A stretch of DNA of 64,000 bases from Cyclina sinensis (GCA_012932295.1 JAAONU010000001.1:49511134-49575133); one strand, 5' to 3'; shown: positions 12,446-25,976, numbered from the stretch's first letter. Notes: generated by a model from the sequence alone, not told the origin. Numbers and translations are program-made.

Positions 12446-14059
12446 TCCGCCCATATACGTAGCCTTGAAGTACATTGTATTTGGTAGCAAAAGTGTTTGT
12501 TTTTCTGAAGGCTGTTTTCATGTTCGTGTGTGACTGGCAAATTTCTTTGCCTAACGCTTAGTGACTTCAGTTTATTTTCCGGAATGCATTGTGTTTGTAC
12601 TGATAACAAAATGTTTAAATTCCAGATGAAACGTTTTTTTTTTTTAAAAAGATACTAATAACTGGCCACATATAAAATACCGACAGAAGTAAATCCTTTT
12701 CTATACTTTGACTATAAATAATGTATAAATGTTGATTTTGTTATCACATCTTAAATCAAGCTGTACGGTTCACCACTGAAACGCATGAGGGTACTGTATA
12801 TGTATTAAAATTACAATATTGGTTTTTTTGTTGCAGTGGTGTTTTCTATTTGCCTTTGAATAAAGAGATGTTCGTTCAAGATACTGCTCATGGTAAGTGA
12901 TTTCTTATTATCAGACATACAATAAACTTCAAAGACTAGAATGCACATACTCACATGGTACGGAAACTGTATTTGCTTTACGACTGAATTACAAGTAACT
13001 GAAATCTTAAACGCTACTTTTTAATGATAGTGATTACATGGTAGGATTCAATCCTACATGTAATTCAGTTTTCGATACAAATATGAATTATCTTGATAGT
13101 TCAAAACTAATGTTCGTGACAAAAATCCTTAAGTTTGATGAGAAATTTAACATCGACTTAGCTGTGTATCATTTCAGGCTTATTATAGCAAGTTCAGTCA
13201 GGTTTTATTTAGTTACATACGTTGTTTTCAAAAGAGAAGTTGGGTAACTCAGTAGTAAAATAGGTTATGAATGATTCATCTGTATTGCTTAAATGGAATA
13301 CGAAATGTGCTTATGATAAAATAATCGAGATAGGAAACATTTGACATACCACCCAATGTACCAAGGTTTTTCGCCTTCAGTGAAATTTGCGCGCTCTTCC
13401 GGCATTAGAAAGACTTCACTTAATGTCTGGAATTCAGTCTTGTACGGGAAAAACTGGCATTCTTCTTCCACTGACTCCAGTGCTCCGTCTGTCATAATGT
13501 ACAGTTTTCTAAAAAACTTGAAATCAAAAAGTTGCATGGCAGACCATCCTCTGGTGGCATCTTTTATCAGAACTGGGACGGAAGTGTAAGCGTACTTCCG
13601 CTTGAAGTCTTCAGCGGAAATGCTGTGCTCCACAGGAACGCTATCCAAGTTCCGACACATGTCACATTGAACAAGTGGCCTTGACAATTCTGCTGAGTAT
13701 TCATTACTCAAAACCAAGCATTTCTTAGCAAGTGCTTCCGTCACATGGTTGTGAGTGAATATAACTGCCAACGTACAGAAAACTCCAAGCAAAAACATCA
13801 CCACATACATGTACTTTGCTTTTATAAAATCCTTTATTTTCGCGACTCTTCTCGAATTTTCTTCATTGTTTTTGGTTCGTGTCACATTGCAATTTTCTGA
13901 ACTTTTCCACACTTTTTCATTTCCCTTCTGAAGCTTACTGTCTTTTGTATTTTTGAATATTTTTCGAACTTCTTCACGCGGAATACCTTTGCCGTCTGCC
14001 TCCTTGAAGACCGATGATAATTTCTTAACTAGAACATTTTTCTTCTCGTTTTTATCCAT
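10563..14059 (-). CDS. Type II membrane JmjC/cupin-type 2-oxoglutarate oxygenase, copy A (4 exons, 353 aa)
   Basis: Exons on the minus strand are 14059-13350, 11971-11836, 11352-11223 and 10648-10563 (TAA stop). All junctions are GT-AG with phases 2, 0 and 1. The start is the ATG at 14059, shared in form with copies B and C (MDK...). Residues 1-80 are basic and hydrophilic, about 83-102 form one membrane helix, and the rest would face the lumen or exterior. A CxxC (CDMC, about 132-135) opens the conserved part. The JmjC iron ligands are visible: H282 and D284 (the HxD spans the exon 2/3 junction) and H335 in WYHSTF. AQIAGKK aligns with the FIH stretch carrying its 2-oxoglutarate lysine. So it is an Fe(II)/2-oxoglutarate oxygenase by motif, with unknown substrate; ER-luminal JMJD8 is a conceptual parallel. 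The intron before exon 3 carries a 30-bp minisatellite. Confidence 0.87.
11358..11505. repeat. Minisatellite, 30-bp unit x 5, abutting an exon acceptor
   Basis: Five nearly identical 30-bp units (each with TTGCTTAGACGAGATGA on the plus strand) lie in intron 2 of JmjC copy A. The array ends three bases from the acceptor AG of exon 3 (exon edge 11352). In the sense direction each unit begins ATGAACTATT, the same ten bases that directly precede the real acceptor TTAG. The array therefore copies the region just upstream of the 3' splice site. Confidence 0.95.
12393..12444. repeat. Compound microsatellite (TC)n(AC)n
   Basis: A CT run of about 30 bases is followed directly by a CA run of about 24 bases. 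It lies in intron 1 of JmjC copy A. Confidence 0.97.
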
Positions 14060-17000
14060 CTTGTCAAGTTTTATTCATATGTGCATCTCAACAAATTTAG
14101 CTATAACGTCTGTAAAATAACCATTGAAGTGTGCTGTAGTTATAAAATTGTAGGGATTAATTCAAGCGATACATATGTTTATGACTTTTCACTATCATAC
14201 AAATCTTAAACGACAAAAAAAGAATGTTTTACTGTACTGGGAAAAAGGCTAATATTTTGACTTATATACAGAATTTTCATTCAAAGAATTATCTTGAACA
14301 GCAGCAACAAATGAAGGAATGTAGAATAAAATTATTCTTCATGAGGTTTATTGCCTAACAGATCAGTGGATATACATGTCTTATTATACTACTATATAGC
14401 TTAGAAAAGTTTCTTTTAATCAATAGTGTATAAATCAGCAATCTTTAATTTTTTTTAAATGTAACTGTGTCCAGATACATAAGCACTTATTTTCCAACTG
14501 GTAATATGGCAAAACAATGTGACAGTCTCAATAAATCTTGCATGAGATTTTCTTGCTGAAGTACATCTTAAAGGTTATTTTCTTCAAATAAAAAATATCC
14601 TCTATTTTATGTGAAATAATTCTATCAGACAGGTCAAAGTCTGATACCATTTTCCTTGTTTGATCAATCCTAATATAGGTAATGATTGAATGATATTTTA
14701 CACGTGGATAGCAAAAGTACATACAACAGAAATAGAAGTATTTGATTCCATTTGAAGTAATGGAATATTTTTGCACTTACGCGACCTTAAACATTTATGT
14801 AAAAAATCGAACCAAACTTCAAAGGTTTGTGTGATTTCAGGAAACAATTACAGTGGGCGAAATAACAACATCCGAGCGTGACCAGACCGTAATTTCTCCG
14901 CGTGACTGAACTAGCTGGATATATCCGAAATATACAGCACGCGTGATAAGATCACGGATGCAGCGTTGAACATGACTGATTCTTGCCCTTGGGTATAGCA
15001 TTTTGTTTTATACGAAACAGAAATGGATAAAAAAAATTACAAGGTGAATTGAAGTTCGACAACTTAAACCGTTTGAAGTGTATACCATAAAATGAAAATA
15101 AAAACAAAAGCAGACGACAGCAATGGAATGTTGCACGTAATTCCCTATATTTTTAAAAGTTTTATCTGAAGTGAACCTATATTAGATATGTTCTTCTTAT
15201 TCATCACAATATATCATACCTTACATGAAATCATACCTTACATGAATGAGTTTAATCTTTAAATATATAAGACATAGCGAGTTCTAAATCAGTGTGTCTT
15301 TGGTTCAGCCGGCCACCACATTGCGACTTCAGAGAGTTTGGTGATTGTTACCATTAACTAATTATCGTAGCACATTGCTTTTGTGGTATTTTTGTCTTTG
15401 TTAATGTTGTGTTTGTTAATGTTTTCAATTACCCATGTCTGTTGCTGTTATGCCATGCCAGAGATGGCCTATTTGATAAAATAATATGATAAAATAACCC
15501 TTTTTTCTAACGCTGTCCCAGACGAATAAAGTATTTTGATTTTTTCGGTCACTATTCGCGTAAAGCGGCCCGCTTCAAACTAGATGAATATGATATCAAC
15601 CAAAATCTCAAAACAGAGTGATTTTTCAAACGTGTCAAAAAAGCAAACGACGTGTCTGTGTGTTTTATAATAAAGTAAATAAAAATTGTTCGATATAAGG
15701 TTAAGTACACACTTCTTAGGGTCTCTATGTATTATTGTGACCGATCAGTCAGTCCATAGACATTGTCTTGGCTTCGGTCTGTTCAGTGATTTAGGGTCAC
15801 GATTGTGTTAGGAGATGTGTACTATGTCTTTTATGAAAGGTTTAGATTTTAAAAGAAAATACAAGAAAAATACCTAGTGTTTGTCAAAAACGATAGAGTT
15901 CCAGAAATCTAAGAAAGTGCTGGTATAGAAATTGCAATGCCTTAATCTTTACTTACTATGATAGTTATGCAAAAATAACAAATGCAAAATGCAAAATTTT
16001 ATTTTGAAAATACTTTTTATAATTGCAGTCACATACATACAGGGCTTCAAATGAAAATTGTGTTTCCGTTTAAAATATCCAAATATGGGTGACTTTAGGA
16101 ATCAATGAGTCGTTATCAACGCCATGCCATGTAAGGGTACAAAGGATCCTTGGACACGCCCTCCTGTCTGATTGCTTATTGACCTCAGTTTTAGTGAAGT
16201 AATTTTGCAAGGTGGTATGGCATAGGATGAAAATTGTTTACGTTTTTTGTATGCTGAATATTAAATTTACATTTAGTGACGTCAAATGTGTCAAACATCA
16301 TGTTCTCACTTAAAGTTACAAATGTTGCATACAACATCTTGAATGGGTATAAAACGTCGGTATGAAAGAAAGAGACATAACGTTGTAAGAATGCAATACT
16401 ATAAATGGACGTCGTAGGAATAAAACATCATATTGTTTAGAGACGTCGTAAGTACACAAATTTCTGCAGAGGCACTGTTTAGAAAAATCCAGAAACCTTA
16501 TATAAACTCTTGATAGGAACGTGCTTCAAAACATAGATAGCATATGATCTGGATAGGTCAATGTGTCGGGATCAGCTGCTTGTTCTGTCAGATAATACTA
16601 AATACGTGAGGTGAAATCATGAAAAATGATACCTCTTATTCTGATTAATGACCATATACCTGTCACATTATAGCTATACATTACCTAACTTTTTAACAAT
16701 GATATATTTCTTTGCTAATATGTCTGAACAAAAGCTTGAGACGATGTTTTTTCATCTGTTATAAAAAAAACTGTTTAGTTTTTGGTAAACTCAAAACAAT
16801 AAATAATAATTCTTTCTTAATCTTCAAAGAATGACGTTATCACTGTATTAGTACTTTAACTTTCTCTCTGGGTATAACTTTAAAAAATTCGCAGAATGCA
16901 AGAATAGTTGCAACACAATAAGCCACAGTCACTAGATAAAACAGCCATACATAATGTTGTTTGATTGTCATGTTACCAGAGCTTCCTAGTATGTTCAGCA

Positions 17001-17202
17001 TGCCGGAACGCAAACGACAATTTTAAGGAAAATAAAATGCCATTGATATGATATATTTAACAAATTTGAGGCTACGACAACTATTAATATTATTTCTTTT
17101 ATCACAGTCCGTCAAGTTTTCTAGTGGCCCTTTTTAAGCTGACTCTGGTGCCACCTTGGGGTTCAGCGTCGACGTTTCTGGTAGAATGCGGCTTTCATGT
17201 CC
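14060..17202. other. Spacer between JmjC copies A and B
   Basis: About 3.1 kb of AT-rich DNA upstream of copy A and downstream of copy B. It should hold the promoter of A and the 3' UTR of B, but I see no motif strong enough to place either. No exon or repeat array recognised. Confidence 0.5.
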
Positions 17203-20200
17203 CTAGTCATACTCGGAGCCAATGGTAATACTGATTTCTCCTGGGTGAATGAATGTTGAGTGGTACCACACATTTGTGTCTATTACAACTGAAAAAATAC
17301 TTACATTGTTCATTAAAACTGGATTCGGAAATATGCGCCAACTCACTGCGAACACTGATTATAAATCAATGTATAACAATCAAGGGAATACAATCTATTT
17401 TCATAAAATAGCCTAAGACCTTATCATAGACCACTATAACTGGATGAAATAACAAAAGCCACTTGTTAGGACTGAGATCCACAGTCTCAATTATTGATCG
17501 TACCAGTAAAAAAACTTGTATCTACCGAACTATGGGTTGGATCTCATCAATTATTATGGCGGATTTCTCCTTAACATTCTGTAAAATCAAAAAAGGTCAC
17601 GTACAATTTATACGTCAGTTGTATAGAAATCCGCTTTAAATTCTCACAAATTATAATTCAGTAGTTGAAGTACTCACATATGTCCCCTTTATGGACCGTC
17701 ACATTAAGGGGTATGCACTCTTTCTCACATTCTGGCGGGGGTATAAGCGTCCAGGTTTTCATTCCAGATATCTGAGCCTGCCATGATGGTCTTTGTACAT
17801 AGTCAAGCTGAAATACAAACAGAACATTTCTTCCAACGAATCAGCTTCTATGGTGATTAAATATACCATTAAGATGTGATAAAAGTAAACTTTTTGATCA
17901 CTAGTAAACACTGTGTAAACATTTTTTCCCCTCAAGAATGGCTGTTATAAAGAAAGAAACAAATTTAAACACCCTTAAATGATACATCTATCGAGAAAAA
18001 GGTTTTACTTTGAAAGACAAATATACATGTTCCATATACCGTCTATTACGTTTAAGCATTGCAAGCGCTTTTGTTGGGATATTTTAGTAAACATGTTAAG
18101 TTTTCAAAGCTTATTTTCATTTATTTCGTTCATTATCGATTTAAGCCTATTTTGCTCTTTGTACTTTTTATTCCATTTAAAGAATTTACAATTTCGCCAA
18201 TGTGTTTTCGGTCTCGTCTGTGAACGATCCGTTTTTAGACGTTTGCAAAGGACAGGTTTAAAGTTATTTCCAGTGTATCTCAAGGACTGAAGCATAAGAA
18301 ATTTAGTACGTGTTAACTAACAAAAGATGTTCAGATCCTACAAAATTTACACTATAGATTATCTATTTTATAGTCAAACCAGAAAATAAAAGTAGCTTTA
18401 CTGAAAATATTAGAATACAAACATGTATGAGAGCTCCAGGACCTGACCCTCCCATAAAGATCCAGTCGAGTGCGCTCGACTCCGAGTCATTAGGCAGGAA
18501 ATAAGGCCGCTCATAGTGCTTCCGGAGTTCGTTCTTCACCTCATTGTGACAATTACTCCTTAAAAAGATATAAATATTTTAGTACTATTTTGTTATACTT
18601 TGTTCGTTTCAAAATGATCAAATAAGCTGATTGAAAAAAGGGTTTTAATAAAATATGCACGTAGAAACACCAACGCTAATATTAAGAATGATTATAAACT
18701 GTCATGATTATGATAATTTCCGCTTTTTGCTTTGTTGTTGTTGCTGTTGTTTTAGTTGTAGTTGTTGTTGTTGTTGTTGTTGTTGCTTGTTTGTTTTTTG
18801 TATTTGTTTTCATGTGTTTAATGCGAATAAAATCACACAATTAAAAGAAAGTGCTAAACTTGAAATAAATCTTTTTTTTCAATATAAATAGAGTTTCTTT
18901 CTTGAAAAATGTTAGTGAATCTCCTGAAAACATTAAAGTTCCACTACGAAGACCACCTTAATTATTTCAATATCATGCAAAAATCAGTAATTTTCAAGAA
19001 CTTTATATAACTATGGAACATATAAAACACAGAAACTTTCAAATCCGAACTAACCAGAGGCATTATAATATTTTCCATAGAGAGACGTTCATACAAAGGA
19101 GGTTTTCTATGTTATAACATTAGAGAGAATTCTGGGATAGTGAAGTAAACAGTGTCATTTCAATGTCTTGAAATGCTTATGCGTATTATTTATATTAAGA
19201 CCCTTAATACAAAACAACAACAACAAAGACAATAGCTAAATGGTGGCGGCAGTTGTTGTTGTAATCTCTGCGAACGATTAATAAAGTTTTATTTTCATCT
19301 GCATTCTTGTTGACAACGTCTTAAAAGTTTGAAATGTGTCTGAATATAGATTAAGCAAAACACTCTCTAAGGAATTTCTTCAGACTGAACAGAATTTTAA
19401 GCGTTCGCAGTTCTTGGTTTTGTCTTTTCTTTTAAACTAATTGCCTTAAAGCAATAAATTCACTTGTGTTTCATCTGAAAAGACTCAAAAGATATCATAG
19501 TCTCTTTTTTTTGGAACCGCTTTTGATTATTAATTGTCATAAAATTGTGATTATTACTACTTGAAATTCAAGAAATTTGCAAAACGAAATGAAGGGACGA
19601 CTAAATTTCGTGGTTTTTTTTGTTTGTTTTTTTTGTTTGTTTTTTGTTTGTTTGTTTTTTTGTTTTTTTGTTTTTTAGACATGATATCTTGTAAAGCTAG
19701 TTTGTATCATTTCTGCTAAAGAAATACGTATAATGCATCAACATCAAAAACTGTATTGCTTACAAGACCCTGTATGTATTTGAAGAAAAACAATTGATTT
19801 TAACGTAATAAGATAGACCTAATTTCTTTTTCTGAATATTTCTGAATAATCTGTGTGTATAATAATGGAGTTAATCGGAAAACAATTTTTTTAAACTGCA
19901 CCTGTTGATGTTTTATCGATGTATCTAATACATTTTGTCAATTCAACGTGTGTAGGGAAAATGGCGGTAGGTTTAACAGCCGATCAAAATAAGAAGCAAC
20001 CAATGTACCTCAACTAAGTAATGACTTTAAGCATGAAAAACATTAAAGTACACTATCATTGGACGGAGCTTTACAATAGAATTTATAAATGTCATGAAGT
20101 TCAATTGTGAATTTTATGTCGTCGCGTGCTGGGTAGCGTCTGAAACAATACAATAAACGTCATTTCCTGTTACTGACGACTTCTGGGTAGTTATTTCACA

Positions 20201-22447
20201 TGTCAATAAATGGAAAAACAATCCTGAAAGAATTGCTTGGATTATTGTTGGTTTTTAAATCCGCCTTGTTATGGTGATAAAGAGATCTTTGCGTGCAAGA
20301 AGGGATTTGAGCTACGATGAAACCAGTATACACAAATTTTCTTAATGCTGACAACGACATAAAAGCCCACGAATTAATTCGTATAAATTGCACAATTGAT
20401 TGGGAACGGAAATGTGTAAATGATACTCGTCCTTTAATAATGCACTGCTTTTAAAGAAATTTACCGTTTTTGGTCTTGGATAAAAATAACCGAATACATT
20501 AATAAATGTAAGGTGGCTGGTGGTAGCTATTTTCCCGAAAAAGATAGAATGGTCCTGACTTTATTTAATTTTCATACTCCGCTTAAAACGAAATGTACTC
20601 TCAAAGAAGAAAAAAAGAAAAAATAAACTTAATCCCATGATTTATATGTTTGATTTTGTGCAACACGGCGTGCACTTGCAGGAACTAAACAGGTGAGGAG
20701 CCGTCAGTATGACGGTAAAAATAAATTGCGTCCTCGATTTCCAAAATGCGTCGATTTGACGGTATGCCATATGGCAAGTACTTTTACCTTGAAACCATGT
20801 TATTTTAAAGTAGTCACTTTACACTAGTCAGTTTACACTACATTATTAAACAAACATGAAAAGCATCCAATAAATGTTTTGTCAAAGGCCTTTTCAACGT
20901 TAATGTAGGTATATTTGTTGTTATATGTAGCTATAATCGGTCAAATCTTAGGAGTTGCATTCCGTTAAAGACAGGCTGTGAATTCTGTATATAATAAGTG
21001 TCGAAAACATCTTGACATTTCTGTCTTCGGTACGTAATCACAATTTTATCGAATTTTTTGTCTCTGTGATATTGCAACCAGAATCTAATTAGCTAGCGAA
21101 GATTCAATTTTCCTTTTCGTCCCTAATCGGAGTTAATTGTTTAAACAATTCGGTTACTTTCCTTTAAAACTTCTTCTTTATTATCTGATAGTGAATAGGT
21201 CTACGTGTATGTATTGCCATGACTCAATTATATCTTACATTCCCCGATAGTGACGCTTTTCTCGTCGGATCTGATAGTTATTTAAAAAAAAATGTTTTTT
21301 TATTTTTTATTTTTGAAATTTTGTTGTGATATCTTTTGCAGATATTAAATTTATTTAATTTATTTATATCATTTTTTGGAGCTATCTTAAATCAACTTTG
21401 TGTCGTTTTTTAACAACCATCATTTAATAGCCTAAGATTGGCTGTAATCTTCTACTACTGATACAGAAGTTTTATACCTTAAGATACCTAAAGATATAAA
21501 AGAGTCATCGAAAGGAATGGGTAATTACTGCATATGTAAAAATACACAAAGTGATTAGTAATAAAATTATGTGTGCATGCACGTGCGTGCGTGCGTGCGT
21601 ATGTGAGTTTCCAACCTTTCTTTATTTTTGTTTATATATTAACACACTGGGGTCATTGAAGTACGCTGAGTAAATTTCAACTGCAGAAGACTATGTAGGC
21701 CTACACCTAAAATTGTACAATTAAAAGTTTTAGAACATTTATATAAAAGGATATTATAGATATTTGATAACTTATTTACCATCCTATATACCACGTTTTT
21801 TCTCCTTCCGTTAAATTTGCACGGGCGTCAGACATATTGAAAACTTGTGTTAGATTGTCAAAGTCAGTATTGTAACGAAAGAACTGGCACTCTTCATCAA
21901 CAGAGGCAAGCGCCCCTTCCGTTTCCGTGTACAATATCTTAAAAAACTGAAAACTGAAATTTGACATTGCGGTCCAATTTCCGGTGGCGTTCTTTATCAA
22001 AACCGGAACTGACGTATATGCATACTTCCCGCGGAAGTCTTCAGCCGAAACGAGGAACTCAGTGGGAACACTGTCAAGAAAACTGCAAAAATCGCAGCTG
22101 ACAAGTGGTCTAGTTAATTCTGACACTAATGCATTGTTGTCAACGATACATTGCCAAGATTGTATGTCAACAAAAGCTGTTATGGAATCCTTATTGTATA
22201 CAGAAATCGAGCTTATAATTCCAATAACTAAAATAACAACAAACACATATCTCCTTGAGTCATTTTTAAAAAAGAACTTCCTCATCCATTTTGGTTTAAT
22301 ATCAACTTCTTTTTCCACATCGTTAATTTTGAATCTGTTAAGGAAAATATTTTGTACCACTCCGTTTGAAACTCCTTTTTCTTTCGCTTCTTTGCACAAT
22401 TTAGAGTATTGGTTGATTAATTTAGTCTTTGCTTGTTTTTTATCCAT
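17203..22447 (-). CDS. Type II membrane JmjC/cupin-type 2-oxoglutarate oxygenase, copy B (4 exons, 339 aa)
   Basis: Minus-strand exons are 22447-21780, 18558-18423, 17807-17678 and 17288-17203 (TAG stop). Exons 2 to 4 have exactly the same lengths (136, 130, 86 nt) and phases as in copy A, so the two arose by tandem duplication. Residues about 66-84 form the single membrane helix. The conserved block runs from CDFC (CxxC) through SVPVLIKNATGNW. The catalytic set is complete: HxD (H268, D270), the AQISGMK lysine (K285) and H321 in WYHSTF. The C-terminal end ISITIGSEYD is identical to copy A. The exon 2 donor is CAT|GTTTGT, weaker than GTAAGT in copy A. Intron 1 is about 3.2 kb against 1.4 kb in copy A. 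Biochemical substrate unknown; function is inferred from motifs only. Confidence 0.87.
18559..21779 (-). other. Intron 1 of JmjC copy B
   Basis: Long AT-rich intron containing a (TTG)n tract (about 18737-18785), a TTTG/T-rich tract (about 19612-19676) and a (TGCG)n stretch (about 21572-21600). No additional exon recognised. Confidence 0.6.
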
Positions 22448-23158
22448 TTGTTTTTTATTCTTACACCCTTGTGTGTTTTATTGTCTCGGATCGGCTGTAA
22501 ATATCATGCGGCATTTATGTCATATTCCTATATATTTCCCTCGCAGAGAATTTATACCTCCGTGTGATTATCGGTTAAAGAAACAGTACATGAGATATAA
22601 GCTGTTCACATCGCTATTTGAATAAAATAATCTCAAGCGATGTTTTACAAATATCAAACTGTATTTATAATAATTTAACTTGGCATAACGGAGTAAAACA
22701 GGAAGAATTTCTTTAAAACGGCGTTCGCTTATCTTTTAGATGTTAAAAACGATTTGTTTGTGTGTTGTTGTTTTTTTGTTATTGTTGTTTTTTTTTTGGT
22801 TTTTTTTTTGTTTTTTTTTTTGTTTTTTTGTTGTTTTTTTTTGTTTTTTTTTCAAAATATTGTAATGTTTGTAACATGTTTGCATTATTAAGTAATGGTC
22901 AGTGTCTCAGGATAAAATAATTTCATAAGAAATATCTTTACGTTTAGTTACTGAGATATTATTTTATGAATGTTTTACATGTTATGACAGGTGTGAATTT
23001 GAATAAACAACTAAAAAATTGATAAAATGCTGTTACGCGAATTGACTCCATCAAATTACGTGACGTCATACAACGTTTTGCATAAAAGAAGACGAAGCAT
23101 TTACTTTGGAAAGTCTCCACGTGACGTTTGAGTATATTAATGATAAAAGATAATTTAC
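22448..23158 (-). other. Gap between alternative JmjC first exons
   Basis: About 710 bp between first exon C and first exon B. It holds no copy of exons 2-4. It contains a T-rich tract with scattered G (about 22763-22852). A promoter for copy B would be expected here. Confidence 0.6.
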
Positions 23159-23805
23159 CATCCTATATACCAAGGTGGTTCACCTTCTGCAAAGTTTGCA
23201 CGAGCATCAGACATATTGAAAACTTCTTCTAAAGTCTTGAAATCTGTTTTATATCGGAAAAACTGACAACGATCTTCCACAGAGTTCAGTGCACCTTCTG
23301 TTCTGATGTATAAGTCTTTGAAGAACTGATAGCTAAAACTTGACATAGCCGACCACTCGTCAGTTGCATCTTTGATCAAAACCGGGACTGAGCTGTATGC
23401 ATATTTCCGCCTGAAGTCTTGAGCAGAAATTCTGTTCTCGACAGGAACGCTGTTTAAATTCCGACATATGTCACATTTAATCAGTGGTCTAGCCATCTCT
23501 GTTATAAGTTCATTATTGTTCAGAATACATCTTGTAAGGCGTACGTCAAATGTCTCTTTTAGACTGTCTTGAAAGTAAAAAATCATTACCGAACTGATTA
23601 AACTCACGAAGAATACCATGAAGAATACACGACTTCTTGTTAGACGCCATTTCTTTAAAATCCCTCCTGCATTCAACTCCTTTCGATTTGCATAAGGTAG
23701 AAAAATAGTTTGAAAATCTCTATAATGAACTCCCCTCTTCCTACCATGACTAAACAAACTTTTGTATTTCGTCACAAGTTCATGTTTTGATTTGTCTTTA
23801 TCCAT
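23159..23805 (-). CDS. JmjC-family first exon C, without own downstream exons
   Basis: Single exon encoding the N-terminal half of a third paralogue. The ATG at 23805 matches the MDK start of copies A and B; an in-frame ATG at 23835 would add ten residues. It shows the same plan: basic N-terminus, membrane helix at about residues 60-77, CDIC (CxxC), SVPVLIKDATDEWSAMSSF, ARANFAEGEPPWYIGW, then the donor TG|GTAAAT in phase 2, the same phase and codon as in A and B. It has no stop or frameshift. No exon 2-4 copy lies between it and first exon B, so it must either splice over exon 1B to the shared exons at 18558-17203 as an alternative first exon, or be an orphan of an incomplete duplication. Confidence 0.8.
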
Positions 23806-23835
23806 TTTGTGAGTTATTTCCGCATTTTGTTTCAT

Positions 23836-24518
23836 AGCATATGTACTTGAAAACGTGTTACTTTAGTTCAAGTATATGTGTTATAACCGTGAACTAGGAA
23901 GTGAATTTGAGTTAAATACCATAATAGTTTATTGGTTTAAGCTTTAAACCTTGATATCAACGTGTACACTTTTAGATAATAGGGAACTTAAAGTAAAACC
24001 GCACCTGTCGACTGAAACGTCCCAAAAGCAGGTTGGCTGCTTAAAAAAGCATCCAATGGGTTATGCCAGATAACTGAATTTTACATGTGACCACACATTG
24101 ATGCAATATTTCTTGCGATATTGATAGTTGTCTTCTTGCTTTAATGTTTCTGTCCATGTAAGTAAATATTGTCAGTATGTAAACAAAGCAAGTAGTTTTA
24201 TTATTAAAATGATTATATTGTATTGTAAGTCTTTACAAGCGTAGGATATAACGAATACACTATAAAATATAATCTTCGAGAACTCTACTACGATCATCTA
24301 TTTTAGAAATAATTAAAGTATCGTAAATAGAGCTAAAAAGAGAAAATATTAAAAAGAGAACAGCACAACAATTTTATAGTTTACAAGACTAACATTTTCA
24401 GTGTGCATTATATTCACTTATGCATTTGAAATGAAACCATTGTATTTTGCATTTCTGTTTTCACCTTTCAATATGTTGTCTATTTAAGCCGGCATCCTGC
24501 AGCAGCAGTGGTCAGAGA
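23836..24518. other. Upstream of JmjC first exon C
   Basis: AT-rich DNA expected to contain a promoter for exon C. No specific element recognised. Confidence 0.4.
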
Positions 24519-25976
24519 GTCCCACGTTTTACTGGAATAGGTCTCGATTACCGGAATCGACCTATCATTACCGGAATCGACCTATAAAGACAAACAACAT
24601 TATTTTTAGTACATAATATAACTAGTTTATTTTCAAAAGGAATTAAAGTATCTTCAAGTTGTATATGTTTTTATACCAGACCGAAAACCAGCGATTTCCA
24701 GACAATTTTATGTATTCGGAGAAACACCGGAATCGACCTGTATTTCACAGAAAACTGGTATTTTAGTAAGACGTACATCATAAATAATTTTAATTACAAA
24801 AACAATTTGAAGTATCTTCGAGTGATAAGTTTTAACACGAGAAAGAAACCGCAGATTGGCGGAAAATTTTCGCATATGGAGAAACTTCGTAGTCGACATG
24901 TATTTCGCAGAAAACTTGTATTTTACGCTGAACTGGAATTAGAATTACCGGCAAAACGATGTGGTTGTATGATTTAAATGCCGATAAATTCTACATTATA
25001 CTCAATATTTTATGACACATCGAACTCACGAGACAGTCTTTGAAACACCGACGAATGATTGATTGTCGCTTAACTTTGATATTACAGAAATTAGTATTTA
25101 CACCAAATTTAATAGCATCTTTGTAGCTGCAGAGGCAGCGATTTACACTTAACGCATTGGCAGACCCGCACTAATAAATCATTAGGCACATGTACCAGTT
25201 GTGTAATTGTAATCAGGTGTTTTCAGTTGTTTAGTGTGACCGTTTTTCACCATTGAATTAATATAAAATGATATGGCATAACATACAGAAACTTCAAATT
25301 CCTTTTGTAAATAAATTATTTATATTTTGTATTAATGATTGATGTCATTTCTGTTACAAAATTTTTATTTATGTTGGTATTATGATTCCGGTGTATGTGC
25401 GTATCCGAAAATCCAGTGCTATTCGCCGATTTTCAGTCTCGTATAAAAACTTATCACTTGAACTGACTTCATTTTTTTTGTAAAAACGTTATTATACCCT
25501 AAATAAACGAAAAACATGAAATTTCTTACTAAATTACAATTAGTATAGCAACTACAATCATGTCGATTCCTGTGCATCTCCGTGTGCGAAAATTTGCCGG
25601 TTTTCAATCTCTCATAAAAACTTACCGCTCGAAGATACTTCAAATTCCTTTTGTAAGTAAATTATTTGTGATGTATATTATTGTTATGCCATATATCTTA
25701 CTGAAATACAAGTTTTCTATGAAATACAGGTCGAGTCTGGTTATCTTCCTGTACGAAAATTTTCCGCAAATCGCCGGTTTTCGGTCTTGTATAAAAAAAA
25801 AACACTCGAAGGTACTTCATATTCCTTTTGTAAAATGAAAAAGTTATATTATGTACGAATAATTAATATTGTATACCTTTCAAAACTATTGCTCGTGTCT
25901 GAAATTTAGGTCGATTCCGGTAATGGTAAGTCGATACCGGTCGATTCCGTTAAACGAATACAGTAAAACGTGGGAC
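24519..25976. mobile_element. Foldback-type element with tandem-unit inverted arms
   Basis: The ends are a perfect 16-bp inverted repeat, GTCCCACGTTTTACTG at 24519-24534 and its complement at 25961-25976. Each arm holds about three diverged head-to-tail units of about 170-180 bp, inverted between arms. Unit landmarks are the CCGGAATCGACC / GGTCGATTCCGG motif, GAAGTATCTTCGAG-type blocks and GGCGGAAAATTTTCG / CGAAAATTTTCCGC-type blocks. No transposase ORF is present; short open frames inside are repeat by-products. No convincing target-site duplication was found. It is most like a non-autonomous foldback or long-TIR element. Confidence 0.85.

Noticed and set aside
18655..18891. Cysteine-rich open frame
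   Set aside because: Produced by a (TTG)n microsatellite in intron 1 of JmjC copy B.
24708..25838. Three open frames with similar sequence on both strands
   Set aside because: They are translations of the inverted tandem units of the foldback element.
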